Part shown: positions 8,028-21,585 of the stretch, in pieces | How positions within the stretch are numbered: the stretch's first letter is position 1 | Layout: each line of letters opens with the position of its first letter | NCBI GenBank assembly: GCA_016182605.1 | Contig: JACPGE010000118.1 | Coordinates: forward strand, 1-42,551 | Origin: Candidatus Hydrogenedentota bacterium | GTDB taxonomy: Bacteria; Hydrogenedentota; Hydrogenedentia; Hydrogenedentales; JAEUWI01 | Length of the DNA stretch: 42,551 bases | Direction: 5' to 3' | Made by a program: the position numbers and the translations under genes | Notes under the pieces: generated by a model | What the model was told of the DNA's origin: nothing | Seen by the model: only the letters and a program-made list of their open reading frames with translations | The model's database searches: none

Positions 8028-11000
8028 ATGGCCGTAGCTCCCCGCTTCGAGCGCCCGAGTCTGGGCACAATTCCCGACACGATGCCCTTACCGGATCTCA
8101 TCGAGATCCAGACCAAGTCCTACGGTGATTTCCTGCAATGGAATATACCACCTGATGAGCGAGAAGCAAAAGGACTTCAAGAAGTTTTCCTGGACGTGTT
8201 TCCCATCGCCGCACCCAACGGGATGTCGAAGCTCGAATTCGTGCACTATTCCTTCACCCCGCCAAAGTACACGGTACAGGAGTGCCAGGAACGCGGCATG
8301 ACGTATTCGGCGTCCCTGAAGGCGCTGCTGCGTCTGGTGCGCTACGACGATGTCGGCTCCGGGTCCCACTCGGAATTGCGCGAGAAGATGATGCTGGAGC
8401 AGGAGGTGTTTCTGGGCGAACTGCCGATCATGACCGCGACAGGCACGTTCATTATCAACGGCGCCGAGCGCGTGATAGTGAGCCAGCTTCACAAGTCGCC
8501 GGGCGTCTCGTTTGAGCGCAAGCTCCACCAGAACGGCAAGTCGCTGCTTTCCGCGCGGGTGATCCCCTACCGCGGCGCGTGGCTCGAATTCGAATACGAC
8601 GTGAACGACTACTTGTGGCTGACGATCGACCGCCGGTCGAAGCTGCTGGCCACGAGCTTCCTGCGTGCGTTCGGCTATGTGGATGCGGAGGAAATTCTCG
8701 CGCTGTTCTACAAGACCGACACCGTCGAATTCTCCCGCTCGAAAGTGAAGATTGCCGGCAAGTCGCACGATCCGGAAGATTTGGTGGGGTGCTGGGTGGC
8801 GGCGGACGTGATCGATCCGGACACGGGCGAAGTGATGGCGGATGCGGCGAGCGAATTGAAGATGACCACGATCGAGAAGATCATGGGCTCCCACGTTTCC
8901 GAGATCAAGATCCTCAACAAGGAAAACGTCGCGCAAGACTCCACCATTGTGCACACCCTGGCGCAAGACAAGACGCAGACCCAGGAAGACGCCCTCCGCG
9001 AGATCTACTCGCGGATCCGGCCGGGCGATCCGGCAACGGATTCGACCTGCCGTTCCTTCTTCCAGCGCATGTTCTTCGATCCGAGCCGCTACGACTTCGC
9101 CGCGGTGGGCCGCTACAAGATCAACCGCAAGCTCGGGCTGCAAGTGGATCAGGAACTGAAGACGCTGTCGAAGGAAGACGTCGTCGCCACGCTGCAGTAT
9201 CTCGTGAAGCTGCGCACCGGTGAAGGCGTGCTGGACGACATCGATCACCTGGGCAACCGCCGCGTGCGCGCCATTGGCGAATTGCTGTGCAACCAGGTCC
9301 GCATCGGCCTGGTGCGCATGGAACGCACGGTGCGCGAACGCATGAACTTCCAGGACGAAGAACAGCTTTCGCCGCAGACCCTGGTGAATCCCAAGCCGGT
9401 GAGCGCGGTGATCAAAGATTTCTTTGGCCGCAGCCAGCTTTCCCACTTCATGGACCAAATCAATCCGCTCGCGGAATTGACGCACAAGCGGCGCCTGAGC
9501 GCGCTCGGACCAGGCGGTCTGAGCCGTGAACGCGCGGGCTTCGAAGTGCGCGACGTGCACCCCACCCACTATGGCCGCATCTGCCCGATTGAAACGCCGG
9601 AAGGTCCGAACATCGGTCTGATGGCGTCGCTGTCCACCTATTCGCGCCTGAACGATTACGGATTCCTCGAAACTCCGTACATCAAGGTGGAAAGCGGCCG
9701 GGTCATCGACACGATCGAAATGCTTTCCGCCTATGACGAAGACAACTACGTGGTCGCTCAGGCCAACGCGCCCATCGACAAGAAGGGCCGCTTCCTGAAC
9801 CGCACCGTGCTGTGCCGTCACCGGAGCGATTTCCCCCAGGTGCCGCCGGAGCAGGTGGACTACATGGACGTGTCCACGAAGCAGTTGGTGAGCGTGGCCG
9901 CCGCGCTGATCCCCTTCCTGGAGCACGACGACGCGAACCGCGCGCTGATGGGCTCGAACATGCAACGCCAGGCGGTGCCGCTGTTGAAGACCGATTCGCC
10001 GCTGGTGGGCACGGGTCTGGAGCACGTGACCGCGATGAACTCCGGCACGGTGATCCGGGCCGATCGCAGCGGGGTGGTGGAATACGCCGACTCCGAAACG
10101 ATCCGGATCAAGTGCAAAGTGACGAAGGGCGACAACCCCTTCAAGTCCGACGAAGACGTATATACGCTGAAGAAATTCACGCGTTCGAACCAGAACACCT
10201 GCATCAACCAGAGCCCCATCGTGGTGAAGGGCGACAAGGTGGAAGCAGGCGATATCATTGCCGACGGCCCCGCGACGGATAAGGGCGAACTGGCCCTGGG
10301 CCGGAACGTGCTCGTGGGCTTCCTGCCCTGGGAAGGCTACAACTTCGAAGACGCGATCATCCTGAGCGAAGAGCTGGTGAAGGACGACGTGTTCACGTCC
10401 ATCCACATCAGCGTGTACGAACTGGAAGCGCGCGACACGAAGCTGGGCCCGGAAGAAATCACCCGCGACATCCCGAACGTGAGCGAAGAAGCGCTGCGCA
10501 ATCTGGATGAGAGCGGCATTGTCCGCATTGGCTCCAAGGTGGGCCCGGGCGACATTCTCGTGGGCAAGGTGACGCCGAAGGGTGAAACCGAACTCGCGCC
10601 GGAAGAAAAGCTGCTGCGCGCCATCTTCGGCGAAAAGGCCGAAGACGTGCGCGACGCCTCGCTGACGATGCCTCCGGGATCGACCGGCGTGGTGGTGGAC
10701 GTGAAGGTGTGCAGCCGCCGCGACAAGACCTCCGACGCGAACACGAAGAAGCTCGTGCTGAACGATGTGGCGAAGATCAAGCGCCAGTATGACGAGCGCA
10801 TTCAGGAAATCCGCAACACCTTCGTCGAGCTGGTGAAAGACGACATCATGGGGATGAAGATCCTCGAAGACGTCTACGATCACCGCACGGAAGAGCTGGT
10901 GCTGGAAAAAGGCAAGCGTGTACGCGCGGCGCACCTGGACAAGGGCGACTATTCCGTGCTGGCGCGCCTGCGCATAGAAGACAAGAAGGCCCAGCAGAAC

Positions 11001-11888
11001 CTGACGCGCCTGGTGAACATGGCGGCCATGGAAGAGGCGAAGCTTATCGCCTTCCGTGACAGCCAGATTGACCGGCTCCGCAAGGGCGACGAATTGCCCC
11101 CGGGCGTGATCAAGCTGGTGAAGGTCTTCGTGGCGAAAAAACGCCGCATGTCGGTGGGCGACAAGATGGCCGGCCGCCACGGGAACAAAGGGGTGGTGGC
11201 GAAGGTGGTGCCCGTGGAAGACATGCCGTTCCTGCCGGATGGCACGCCGATCCAGATTCTGCTGAACCCGCTGGGCGTGCCTTCGCGCATGAACGTGGGC
11301 CAGTTGCTGGAAACGCACCTGGGCTGGGCGGTGAAGGCGCTGGGGATGAAGGTGGCGACGCCCGTGTTCAACGGCGCGAGCGAAGAGCGCATCAAGGAGT
11401 TCCTGCGCAAGGCGGGCCTGCCGGAAAGCGGCAAGATCCGGCTTCGCGACGGGCGCACCGGAGCGGACCTGGCGCAGGAAACCTGCGTGGGTCAGATCTA
11501 CATGCTGAAGCTGAACCACCTGGTGGATGACAAGATTCACGCGCGGGCGATTGGGCCGTACTCCCTGGTGACGCAGCAACCGCTGGGCGGCAAAGCCCAG
11601 TTCGGCGGCCAGCGTTTCGGGGAAATGGAAGTGTGGGCGCTTCAGGCGTATGGCGCTGCCTATACGCTGCAGGAACTGCTGACGATCAAGTCGGACGACA
11701 TTCAGGGCCGCACCAAGGCCTACGAAGCGATCGTAAAGGGCGAGCGGGAAGTGGAACCCGGCACGCCGGAAAGCTTCAACGTGCTGGTGCGTGAAATGCA
11801 GAGTCTGTGCCTGAATGTGATCAAGCAGGTCCGCGTCGAAGGCACGGCGGAAGTTGAAGAAGAAGTAGAAGAAACCTTGGAGGACTGA
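8028..11888 (+). CDS. rpoB: RNA polymerase beta subunit
   Basis: This is the beta subunit of core RNA polymerase, 1286 residues. ATG 8028 follows AAAGGAG at ideal spacing. The rifampicin-binding region is complete and of the sensitive type: [29 protein letters not shown], keeping the Asp of FMDQ, the His of THKRR and the Ser of LSALG. It continues into the universally conserved [20 protein letters not shown]. The C-terminal part has [13 protein letters not shown] and the clamp-proximal [12 protein letters not shown]. It is followed by rpoC after four bases. Unlike in many bacteria, the genes immediately upstream are not rplJ and rplL. Confidence 0.98.
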   Translation: MAVAPRFERPSLGTIPDTMPLPDLIEIQTKSYGDFLQWNIPPDEREAKGLQEVFLDVFPIAAPNGMSKLEFVHYSFTPPKYTVQECQERGMTYSASLKALLRLVRYDDVGSGSHSELREKMMLEQEVFLGELPIMTATGTFIINGAERVIVSQLHKSPGVSFERKLHQNGKSLLSARVIPYRGAWLEFEYDVNDYLWLTIDRRSKLLATSFLRAFGYVDAEEILALFYKTDTVEFSRSKVKIAGKSHDPEDLVGCWVAADVIDPDTGEVMADAASELKMTTIEKIMGSHVSEIKILNKENVAQDSTIVHTLAQDKTQTQEDALREIYSRIRPGDPATDSTCRSFFQRMFFDPSRYDFAAVGRYKINRKLGLQVDQELKTLSKEDVVATLQYLVKLRTGEGVLDDIDHLGNRRVRAIGELLCNQVRIGLVRMERTVRERMNFQDEEQLSPQTLVNPKPVSAVIKDFFGRSQLSHFMDQINPLAELTHKRRLSALGPGGLSRERAGFEVRDVHPTHYGRICPIETPEGPNIGLMASLSTYSRLNDYGFLETPYIKVESGRVIDTIEMLSAYDEDNYVVAQANAPIDKKGRFLNRTVLCRHRSDFPQVPPEQVDYMDVSTKQLVSVAAALIPFLEHDDANRALMGSNMQRQAVPLLKTDSPLVGTGLEHVTAMNSGTVIRADRSGVVEYADSETIRIKCKVTKGDNPFKSDEDVYTLKKFTRSNQNTCINQSPIVVKGDKVEAGDIIADGPATDKGELALGRNVLVGFLPWEGYNFEDAIILSEELVKDDVFTSIHISVYELEARDTKLGPEEITRDIPNVSEEALRNLDESGIVRIGSKVGPGDILVGKVTPKGETELAPEEKLLRAIFGEKAEDVRDASLTMPPGSTGVVVDVKVCSRRDKTSDANTKKLVLNDVAKIKRQYDERIQEIRNTFVELVKDDIMGMKILEDVYDHRTEELVLEKGKRVRAAHLDKGDYSVLARLRIEDKKAQQNLTRLVNMAAMEEAKLIAFRDSQIDRLRKGDELPPGVIKLVKVFVAKKRRMSVGDKMAGRHGNKGVVAKVVPVEDMPFLPDGTPIQILLNPLGVPSRMNVGQLLETHLGWAVKALGMKVATPVFNGASEERIKEFLRKAGLPESGKIRLRDGRTGADLAQETCVGQIYMLKLNHLVDDKIHARAIGPYSLVTQQPLGGKAQFGGQRFGEMEVWALQAYGAAYTLQELLTIKSDDIQGRTKAYEAIVKGEREVEPGTPESFNVLVREMQSLCLNVIKQVRVEGTAEVEEEVEETLED

Positions 11889-11892
11889 GACC

Positions 11893-16029
<4,137 letters not shown>

Positions 16030-16049
16030 ACGGCGTTGAGTGAAAACGC

Positions 16050-16093
16050 CGCGGGGCAGGCCGGGTTAAACCAGCCTGCCCCGCGTTTTTTAT
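16050..16093 (+). terminator. Intrinsic terminator of rpoBC
   Basis: A perfect 12-bp GC-rich stem (CGCGGGGCAGGC at 16050-16061 with GCCTGCCCCGCG at 16074-16085) around a 12-base loop is followed by six T residues (16086-16091). It lies 20 bases after the rpoC stop. Confidence 0.93.
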
Positions 16094-16148
16094 TTGGGCG
16101 ATGGGAAATGCGCTGCAGAGAAGGCTAGGTCGAATGGAGGAGGGGATC

Positions 16149-16985
16149 TCAAAAGAGGAAGGGGATGCAATACATGGACAGCATAAGCAGGCATAGGACC
16201 AGGACCAAGAGGTGTAAGACAAATGGCCAGAAGTAGGCCGCTTTTCCGCGTTTATACCAGGTATACTGAAGGAGTTTGAGGCAGATCGCAGCACATACAA
16301 CGGTAATGGCGAGGCCGGTCCAGGATGGGGTCAGGTACAACATCGTCGCAATGATGACTCCTTGGAGGGCAAGGTTAGCGAGGATTATCCGGGTGTGTTC
16401 CTTGCGAATACGGGCCTTTTCTGGATCTTGTTGGGGCACGGTTTCCCAGAATTCCCGGAGAGTTACAGGGTGCGCTTGTGGTGGGACGCCCTGAAAGCAG
16501 CGGTGCTCTCCAGCAAAGCTTTGCATGCACCGGTAAAGTCCGGGCAGGTCTTGGAGTCTGCCGACACTCCTTTCCGCGCCGTCCCGGGTGATGACAAGCA
16601 ATTCCTTTGGCTTACCCGACCTCGTGGTGACAAGCTGGATCCGAAGGATATCTTCGCGCAGAATTTCCCGGTCAGTGCCGTGGGGGTCGTGAAAGAGCAC
16701 ACTGTCTGCGGTAAAGCGCAGGCGCAGGCGCCAGGTAGACCACAGTTTCCAGAGTGCATGTCCTGTATAGATCAACAAGCCAAGGACAAATACGATTAGT
16801 TTTCTGGGGTCGTCGATCCATGGCGCAGGCGCACCAGGGACAAAGTAGGCGGCAGTGAAGCCCAACAAACCGAGGGCGGAAGACAACGACGCCAAGTAAA
16901 CGTAGCTGAGCGAGCCGCGAAATTCGCGTCCTTCGGGGGAGGCGGAAAATGCTGCTGCGGGAGTCGGAAATTCCAGTGTCTTCAT
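16149..16985 (-). CDS. Membrane protein with PH-like domain, function unknown
   Basis: The 278-residue product has two hydrophobic helices near residues 28-50 and 62-80. A soluble stretch of about 80 residues follows, with alternating beta-strand-like segments (RLRLRFTADSVLFHDPHGTDREILREDILRIQL), the pattern of small bacterial PH-like domains that sit in membrane proteins. Two or three C-terminal helices end the protein (IILANLALQGVIIATMLY and the last 45 residues). ATG 16985 follows AAGG. A promoter is recognisable upstream (17046-17074). I cannot assign a function. It stands alone on the minus strand, converging on rpoC. Confidence 0.7.
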   Translation of the reverse strand: MKTLEFPTPAAAFSASPEGREFRGSLSYVYLASLSSALGLLGFTAAYFVPGAPAPWIDDPRKLIVFVLGLLIYTGHALWKLWSTWRLRLRFTADSVLFHDPHGTDREILREDILRIQLVTTRSGKPKELLVITRDGAERSVGRLQDLPGLYRCMQSFAGEHRCFQGVPPQAHPVTLREFWETVPQQDPEKARIRKEHTRIILANLALQGVIIATMLYLTPSWTGLAITVVCAAICLKLLQYTWYKRGKAAYFWPFVLHLLVLVLCLLMLSMYCIPFLF

Positions 16986-17045
16986 ATTGCCTTGGTCCAG
17001 TTCCTTGACGCATCTGCCCTGACGGGAGGGTGGTACACACGAGGA

Positions 17046-17074
17046 AGTATAGGGATTAGACGGAATAGTTTCCA
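17046..17074 (-). promoter_or_regulatory. Candidate promoter of the PH-like membrane protein gene
   Basis: On the minus strand TGGAAA (17074-17069) and TATACT (17051-17046) are separated by exactly 17 bases. The predicted start of transcription is near 17039, about 55 bases before the ATG. Confidence 0.5.
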
Positions 17075-17253
17075 GCAGGTGTGGTGGATTGGGAAAGACG
17101 GCAGTAGGTATGTCTCAGCACTCGCGGGTCCGGAATAGCAGGTTTCTACGCAGGGCTTGGGAGTGTGCATTCCCATAGAGTCAAGAAAATGGGGCGAGGA
17201 GCAGTAGTGCCATCTGCTCGGCCAAGAATTTAATCGCGTGTCCTGGTTTGGAC

Positions 17254-17287
17254 AAAACGGCCACCTGCCTTATGGCGGGTGGCCGTT
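17254..17287 (-). terminator. Intrinsic terminator of the phosphoesterase gene
   Basis: A near-perfect hairpin pairs ACGGCCACC (17257-17265) with GGTGGCCGT (17278-17286), extended by a short inner GCC/GGC. On the minus strand it is followed by TTTTG. It lies 28 bases beyond the phosphoesterase stop. Confidence 0.8.
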
Positions 17288-17314
17288 GGTGTGCTGAGGT
17301 GGATCCGGGAGTGG

Positions 17315-18943
17315 TTATTCCACGCGGAAGATGCGCTTGTCCGTGGAGACTTGGCCGAACTGATCGGTCCACTCCACCTCCACAACGTGGTAGCCCGCGT
17401 TCAGGCCGGCAGGCAACATTGCCTTCCACAAGTGATCCGTCTCGCGCGGCCCGGGCAGGCTGCGACCGGTCACTGCGCGGTTCTGGTTAATGATCTTCTT
17501 TTGGGCTTCCTCGTCCGGATTGGCCACGCCTTCCCCCTTCGCAATGAGTGTTGCCAGGGCACCTTCCCGCGCCTTGCCCTGGGCCACGTAGGGATCCTCC
17601 CCGGAGAACTGGGCCAGGCCCTGCCAATCGCCTCCATCCACCCGCATGCGCACGGTGTCGCGCGCAGAACCGGAAAACACGTTGACGATCACTGGTGTGG
17701 CCGCCAAGTCGGCCTGCTTAAGCAGTTCCGGCGTGTGGATGTTCATCTGGTAATCTGCCGGGCGCCGCGAAACCTTGTAGCGGACGCTGTACTCGTTGTC
17801 CTTGAAGGTCACGAAGGAGTAGCCATTCGGCACACCATCGGACATGGTCGCGTGGGGTATGCCGAGTTCATCATAACCGCCGGTCCACCAGCCGCCGCAG
17901 ACCGTGCCCTGCACGAGATGGTGGTGCGGATTGGGCTGCGCCCACCCGTGGGTTTGATCGAGAAAGAAGTGGCTCTGGCGGTGCCAGTGTGCCGACATCG
18001 AGAAGGTGTGGGGATAATCCTTGAGCAGGTCGAACAGTTTGTCCTTGTCCACCACGTCCATCAGCGGGATGTGCATCATGAAAACGATGAGCCGGTCCTT
18101 CGGCACGTGCTTGAGATCATTCTCGATGAAGGCCATTTGCTCCTGGCCTATCTCGGCATGATACTCCCGCTTGGACACGTCCCAGGCGACATTGTTGAAG
18201 ACGATGAAATGGACTTTCCCGAAATTGAAGGCGTAGTTGGCGGGCCCGAAGACGCGTTCATACGCTTCGTCGGTGTACTTTCGATCCGTGACGTCGAAGT
18301 TCAGGTCGTGGTTGCCAATCACGTAGTACCACGGCACCGGGATGTTCCCCACGCTGTGTGCCAATGAGGATAGGTCCGCCAGATTCTCGAAAACGATATC
18401 GCCCAGTACCACGCCCAACTCCGCATCGGTGTCGAGCAGTTCCTCCACGACGTCATGGGAGATGTAGTCGATCTCTTGCTGGTCGCGGGGCTGCGTGTCC
18501 CCAAAGGCCAGCATCTCGAAAGCGCCCGATTCATCGTGCTCCACCAAGCCAAATTGCAGGTCCCGGGGCAAGGGGCCCGTGGGTTCCAGGCCGGGCACCT
18601 TCAGTTCGGGCGCGCCGTCCGGCTTGTGCGTGTAATAACTCTTCGCGGTGCGCGTGCCTTCATTCAAGTGGAACTGCCACCCCGAAGGCTTGATTACGAA
18701 GATGTTGCAGTCCCGGCTGACGCTCAGGGAGAAGCGCCCCTTCTCGTTGGTCAGGACCACCTCCTGCCCGTTCGAAACGGGCACGTCAGGCAGCCCCGGC
18801 TCACCCTTGTCGAAGGCGCCGTTGCCGTTGGCGTCATGGAATACAATTCCTTTGGCGTCCTTTGCAAAGACTGGAAGACTAACCATGCTGAATAGCAGTA
18901 GAATCGCGAGAACACGACAGCGAGAAACGAAGAGAGAGCCCAT
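17315..18943 (-). CDS. Secreted calcineurin-like phosphoesterase
   Basis: This is a metal-dependent phosphoesterase exported to the periplasm or cell surface. ATG 18943 is chosen because AAGGA sits just upstream; the in-frame GTG at 18958 has no site. The 542-residue protein opens with a signal peptide (CRVLAILLLFSMVSLPVFA). It then has an N-terminal beta domain with a calcium-loop-like HDANGNGAFDKGE, as in MetallophosN domains. The metallophosphatase core has FGDTQ, VVLGDIVFE, VIGNHD, FMMHIP and SAHWHRQ, covering the Asp, Asn and His metal ligands. A C-terminal domain (from about residue 385) resembles MetallophosC. Substrates of such proteins are unknown but are often phosphodiesters or phospholipid headgroups. 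Confidence 0.88.
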   Translation of the reverse strand: MGSLFVSRCRVLAILLLFSMVSLPVFAKDAKGIVFHDANGNGAFDKGEPGLPDVPVSNGQEVVLTNEKGRFSLSVSRDCNIFVIKPSGWQFHLNEGTRTAKSYYTHKPDGAPELKVPGLEPTGPLPRDLQFGLVEHDESGAFEMLAFGDTQPRDQQEIDYISHDVVEELLDTDAELGVVLGDIVFENLADLSSLAHSVGNIPVPWYYVIGNHDLNFDVTDRKYTDEAYERVFGPANYAFNFGKVHFIVFNNVAWDVSKREYHAEIGQEQMAFIENDLKHVPKDRLIVFMMHIPLMDVVDKDKLFDLLKDYPHTFSMSAHWHRQSHFFLDQTHGWAQPNPHHHLVQGTVCGGWWTGGYDELGIPHATMSDGVPNGYSFVTFKDNEYSVRYKVSRRPADYQMNIHTPELLKQADLAATPVIVNVFSGSARDTVRMRVDGGDWQGLAQFSGEDPYVAQGKAREGALATLIAKGEGVANPDEEAQKKIINQNRAVTGRSLPGPRETDHLWKAMLPAGLNAGYHVVEVEWTDQFGQVSTDKRIFRVE

Positions 18944-19298
18944 GACGATATCCTTCACAAGTAGTCAGATTTCTTGAACAACACTTCCAAGTAGAGTATG
19001 GTAATCGGTTAGGACGGACGGATACGGTAATCAATCTAACTGAATTTATGCAATCCCGGTTCATTGATGTAAGGTATAATCAACAATGGGATAAGATATC
19101 GAGAAGAACTTCAAATTTATTCGATTTGCTACGCAATAATTTAATAGCCATGAAGACCATTATTGGCATGATATTGTACACAACTTTCAGGGAAAGCAAG
19201 TCGAATCAATAAGGAGGGGGCTAGTAATTTTTTAGTATCAATTCTGAAATTTTTCTGGTAAAATTCTAATCAGAAACCAATTGCTCTAGGGTCTACTG
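18944..19298. other. AT-rich intergenic region, left edge of the 19-22 kb island
   Basis: Base composition drops sharply here compared with the flanking GC-rich genes. The region has a perfect TATAAT at 19075-19080 without a good -35. A second -10-like TAAAAT at 19259-19264 lies 34 bases before the HTH gene. No tRNA, attachment repeat or hairpin terminator was seen. Confidence 0.5.
19259..19264 (+). promoter_or_regulatory. Candidate -10 of the island operon
   Basis: TAAAAT lies in an AT-rich stretch 34 bases upstream of the first island gene; the -35 region is poorly matched. The upstream TATAAT at 19075-19080 is an alternative that would give a leader of about 210 bases. Confidence 0.35.
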
Positions 19299-19841
19299 AT
19301 GAATGAAATCCCATTGAACAGATCACAAGTCCGTACGGAACTACGAGACTTTATGAAACGCTATCAACTCGGTCAAGATACAGTTGCAGAGGCAACAAAC
19401 GTAAGCCAGAAAACCATATCAAATTTTCTTCGGGGAACTCGAACTCGCCAAGATACAGTAAGCTCAATTAAAAAGTATCTCAAAACCGCACAAAATGAGT
19501 TTAATGAGAAAATTACGCAATTAACAATACTTGGGCGAGATGATCTCCTGTTCTGTCCGGATTGTAACGGATCCCTTGTGGGACTGCCCGCGAAAGCCAA
19601 ATATTGTCCTTACTGTCAACACTCTTTGAGTAGAGCATGTGTTTGCGGTACACCTATTGATCAGCAGGATCAGAATTTCTGTAAGAGGTGTGGTCGCAAC
19701 TTGAACTCAAGGCTGACGATGGACTATCCGCTTCTAAGACATGCACGCGAAAAAGATCGGCTCAGACTCTTGGGAGCGTTCTCGGAATTCTTGGAAGTCT
19801 ATCTCAAAGAAGAAGAATATCAAGAAAGGGAAGCCAAGTGA
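19299..19841 (+). CDS. HTH protein with paired zinc ribbons, putative regulator of the island
   Basis: The 180-residue product has an N-terminal XRE-like helix-turn-helix (about residues 12-60: LGQDTVAEATNVSQKTISNFLRG). Two zinc-ribbon-like knuckles follow. The first uses Cys86, Cys89, Cys103 and Cys106. The second uses Cys114, Cys116, Cys128 and Cys131. The C-terminal tail is charged and helical. DNA binding is likely; the zinc ribbons could contact protein partners or nucleic acid. It is the first gene of a tightly coupled four-gene unit, since its stop overlaps the GTG of the next gene. An autoregulatory repressor or sensor is the natural reading. AT-rich codon use sets it apart from the flanking housekeeping genes. 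Confidence 0.8.
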   Translation: MNEIPLNRSQVRTELRDFMKRYQLGQDTVAEATNVSQKTISNFLRGTRTRQDTVSSIKKYLKTAQNEFNEKITQLTILGRDDLLFCPDCNGSLVGLPAKAKYCPYCQHSLSRACVCGTPIDQQDQNFCKRCGRNLNSRLTMDYPLLRHAREKDRLRLLGAFSEFLEVYLKEEEYQEREAK

Positions 19842-20287
19842 GCGAAATAGTCTTGGGAAATCCAAAATCCATTCCCAATCCTGACATAGCCTACATAGCG
19901 TCGAGAGCAGCATTTGAGCTGGAAAAAGCTAGACTGAACGTGAAGCTAGACTTTCAGTATGTGCACTTACTTGCAAAGCTCTTTGATGACGCATTCAAGT
20001 ATGGTAGAGCCAATCCCGAGGGGGAAACTGAGGTTTCGTATAGTCTCTTTGATCCGATATCCATGCCCCTCCTAAGTGAAGCAATTGGACAAACATATTC
20101 AACCCAACCTACTTCAATTCGAGATCTGGCAACTGAAGCTTTACGAATCGCCCAGAACCTAGAAGAAAACCCTTTGACCGACACCGAAAGGCTTAGGGAC
20201 TTCTGTTTGGCGTTATCTAGTGTCGCGGAAGAGCGATATGAGCCGGTCGACTCCGAAGAAAGCGCCTCAGAACCGTGCGAACTGTAA
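19838..20287 (+). CDS. Island protein of unknown function, mainly helical
   Basis: I do not recognise this 149-residue protein. The GTG at 19838 overlaps the previous stop by four bases, which fixes the start. The sequence is soluble, acidic and predicted helical (IASRAAFELEKARLNVKLDFQYVHLLAKLFDDAF; TSIRDLATEALRIAQNLEENP), with no cysteine motif, membrane segment or signal peptide. Its position between the HTH gene and the peptidase, with overlaps on both sides, suggests equimolar production with a neighbour. An adaptor, an inhibitor or the peptidase's substrate are all possible; nothing in the sequence decides. Confidence 0.7.
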   Translation: MSEIVLGNPKSIPNPDIAYIASRAAFELEKARLNVKLDFQYVHLLAKLFDDAFKYGRANPEGETEVSYSLFDPISMPLLSEAIGQTYSTQPTSIRDLATEALRIAQNLEENPLTDTERLRDFCLALSSVAEERYEPVDSEESASEPCEL

Positions 20288-21585
20288 AGAGTCTACTCAG
20301 GTATGCAAGAGACCGATTGACAAGTTTCTCCGAGGAGATCGATCGGTTGAGAGACTCGGATTTTCCATACGATGCTTCTCGGCAGGCCCTGGAAGTTATT
20401 GGCGTGAGAATAGCTGAGCACAAACAGCAAATAACCGAAGCTCTTTCCTTATCACATGCAAACGAAAAAACCCTTAGAAAACTCGCAGGGACGTCTCTAA
20501 ACGATATTGAGAGCCTTTTGCCATTTCTTGGATTCATTCTAAGATCTACAAACATTAGGAATGGTTTCGAAGCCTATTTTCCCCTTCAACGGCTATGTCA
20601 GAAAGTTCTGGGCGACGATGTAAGTTTGTTGCTTAGTTCTGAATGGAAGTATTCCCCATATATTTATAATACTCATAATCCGTCGGTAAGCCTCTTGAGA
20701 GATTTTGTAATGGTGGGTTTGCCCGCTCATGAATCTGCCAATCCATTGATCTTACCTCTCGCTGGGCATGAGTTGGGGCATGCCATCTGGGCACATAAAG
20801 GCCTCAACAAGGATGTGGAATTCGTATCTCGAAAGTTCGTTGAAGGATACTTTACAAAGACTTGGTCAGAATGTCAGATACACTTTGCACCGCAAAGCTT
20901 GCCCGACTTTTTTGAGAAGCCATCACCCCTGTTTTTAGAAGCGGTGCAATGGGCAAATATGCAATTACAGGAGATATTCAGTGATTACGTTGGAATAAGG
21001 ATATTTGGGAAAGCCTATCTGAATGCGTTTGCCTATCTCTTGTCACCTAATAAGGAACGGCGTCGAAGTCCAGCATATCCGTCCACTTCTGACCGAATTA
21101 ACTTTCAGGTTGAGGCAGCAAAAGCCTTTGGCGCGATACTGGACAATCACTACGTTGACGAATATTCCAAGCACTTTGACAATAGACAACCCGTGGCTTG
21201 GAAATCAGAAAGAGAAAAGATACTTTTGGATGCCGCAGAAACGGCAGTACAATCCTCCGTCGAAAACATACAGAATCTTGCAGACAGAATAGTTGAAGAA
21301 GCCGGAATAGAAACTCCTGACGAAAGCTCCGGATGTCATCTTGCTCAACACATGTACTCTTACTTAGCCCCGTGTTCTGGAGCACAGTCAATCGCGGAAA
21401 TTACAAACGCTGGATGGAAAATATACAATCATTTGGAGGAATGGCAAGTCGAAGGCGATAAAATGCAGTTGTTGCGCGAGCTACTATTGAAGTCTTTTGA
21501 GATTCACGAAGTGGAAACGAGGATTTCGAATGCTAATAGGTTCAGAGATAATAGCGGACATGCTGAGGAATCCGGACCGAGATGA
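20275..21585 (+). CDS. HEXXH zinc metallopeptidase-like protein of the island
   Basis: The 436-residue protein has a clear gluzincin-type motif. HELGH at residues 165-169 lies in a hydrophobic helix (LILPLAGHELGHAIWAHKG). EIFSDYVG at 233-240 follows about 65 residues later, where Glu233 can supply the third zinc ligand and Asp237 the usual supporting acid. The first 120 residues are helical, possibly coiled, and may be a sensor or partner-binding region; the C-terminal 150 residues are also helical. There is no signal peptide, so it should act in the cytoplasm. The GTG start at 20275 lies inside the previous gene (13-base overlap), and its end overlaps the next by 56 bases. I cannot match it to a named family. 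Confidence 0.75.
   Translation: MRTVKSLLRYARDRLTSFSEEIDRLRDSDFPYDASRQALEVIGVRIAEHKQQITEALSLSHANEKTLRKLAGTSLNDIESLLPFLGFILRSTNIRNGFEAYFPLQRLCQKVLGDDVSLLLSSEWKYSPYIYNTHNPSVSLLRDFVMVGLPAHESANPLILPLAGHELGHAIWAHKGLNKDVEFVSRKFVEGYFTKTWSECQIHFAPQSLPDFFEKPSPLFLEAVQWANMQLQEIFSDYVGIRIFGKAYLNAFAYLLSPNKERRRSPAYPSTSDRINFQVEAAKAFGAILDNHYVDEYSKHFDNRQPVAWKSEREKILLDAAETAVQSSVENIQNLADRIVEEAGIETPDESSGCHLAQHMYSYLAPCSGAQSIAEITNAGWKIYNHLEEWQVEGDKMQLLRELLLKSFEIHEVETRISNANRFRDNSGHAEESGPR

Larger units (their letters stand above)
16986..17314. other. Intergenic region
   Basis: This spacer holds the promoter of the PH-like membrane protein (17046-17074) and the terminator of the phosphoesterase gene (17256-17286). 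Nothing else was recognised; the short open frames here lack ribosome sites. Confidence 0.5.

Noticed and set aside
17279-18367. 362-codon plus-strand frame opposite the phosphoesterase
   Set aside because: It is antisense to a gene with full catalytic motifs and a terminator, and has no domain of its own.
18944-19298. Possible small RNA gene ahead of the island, by analogy with deaminase systems that carry an inhibitory RNA
   Set aside because: Only an isolated TATAAT was found; no stable hairpin, terminator or conserved structure is visible, so I do not call an RNA.
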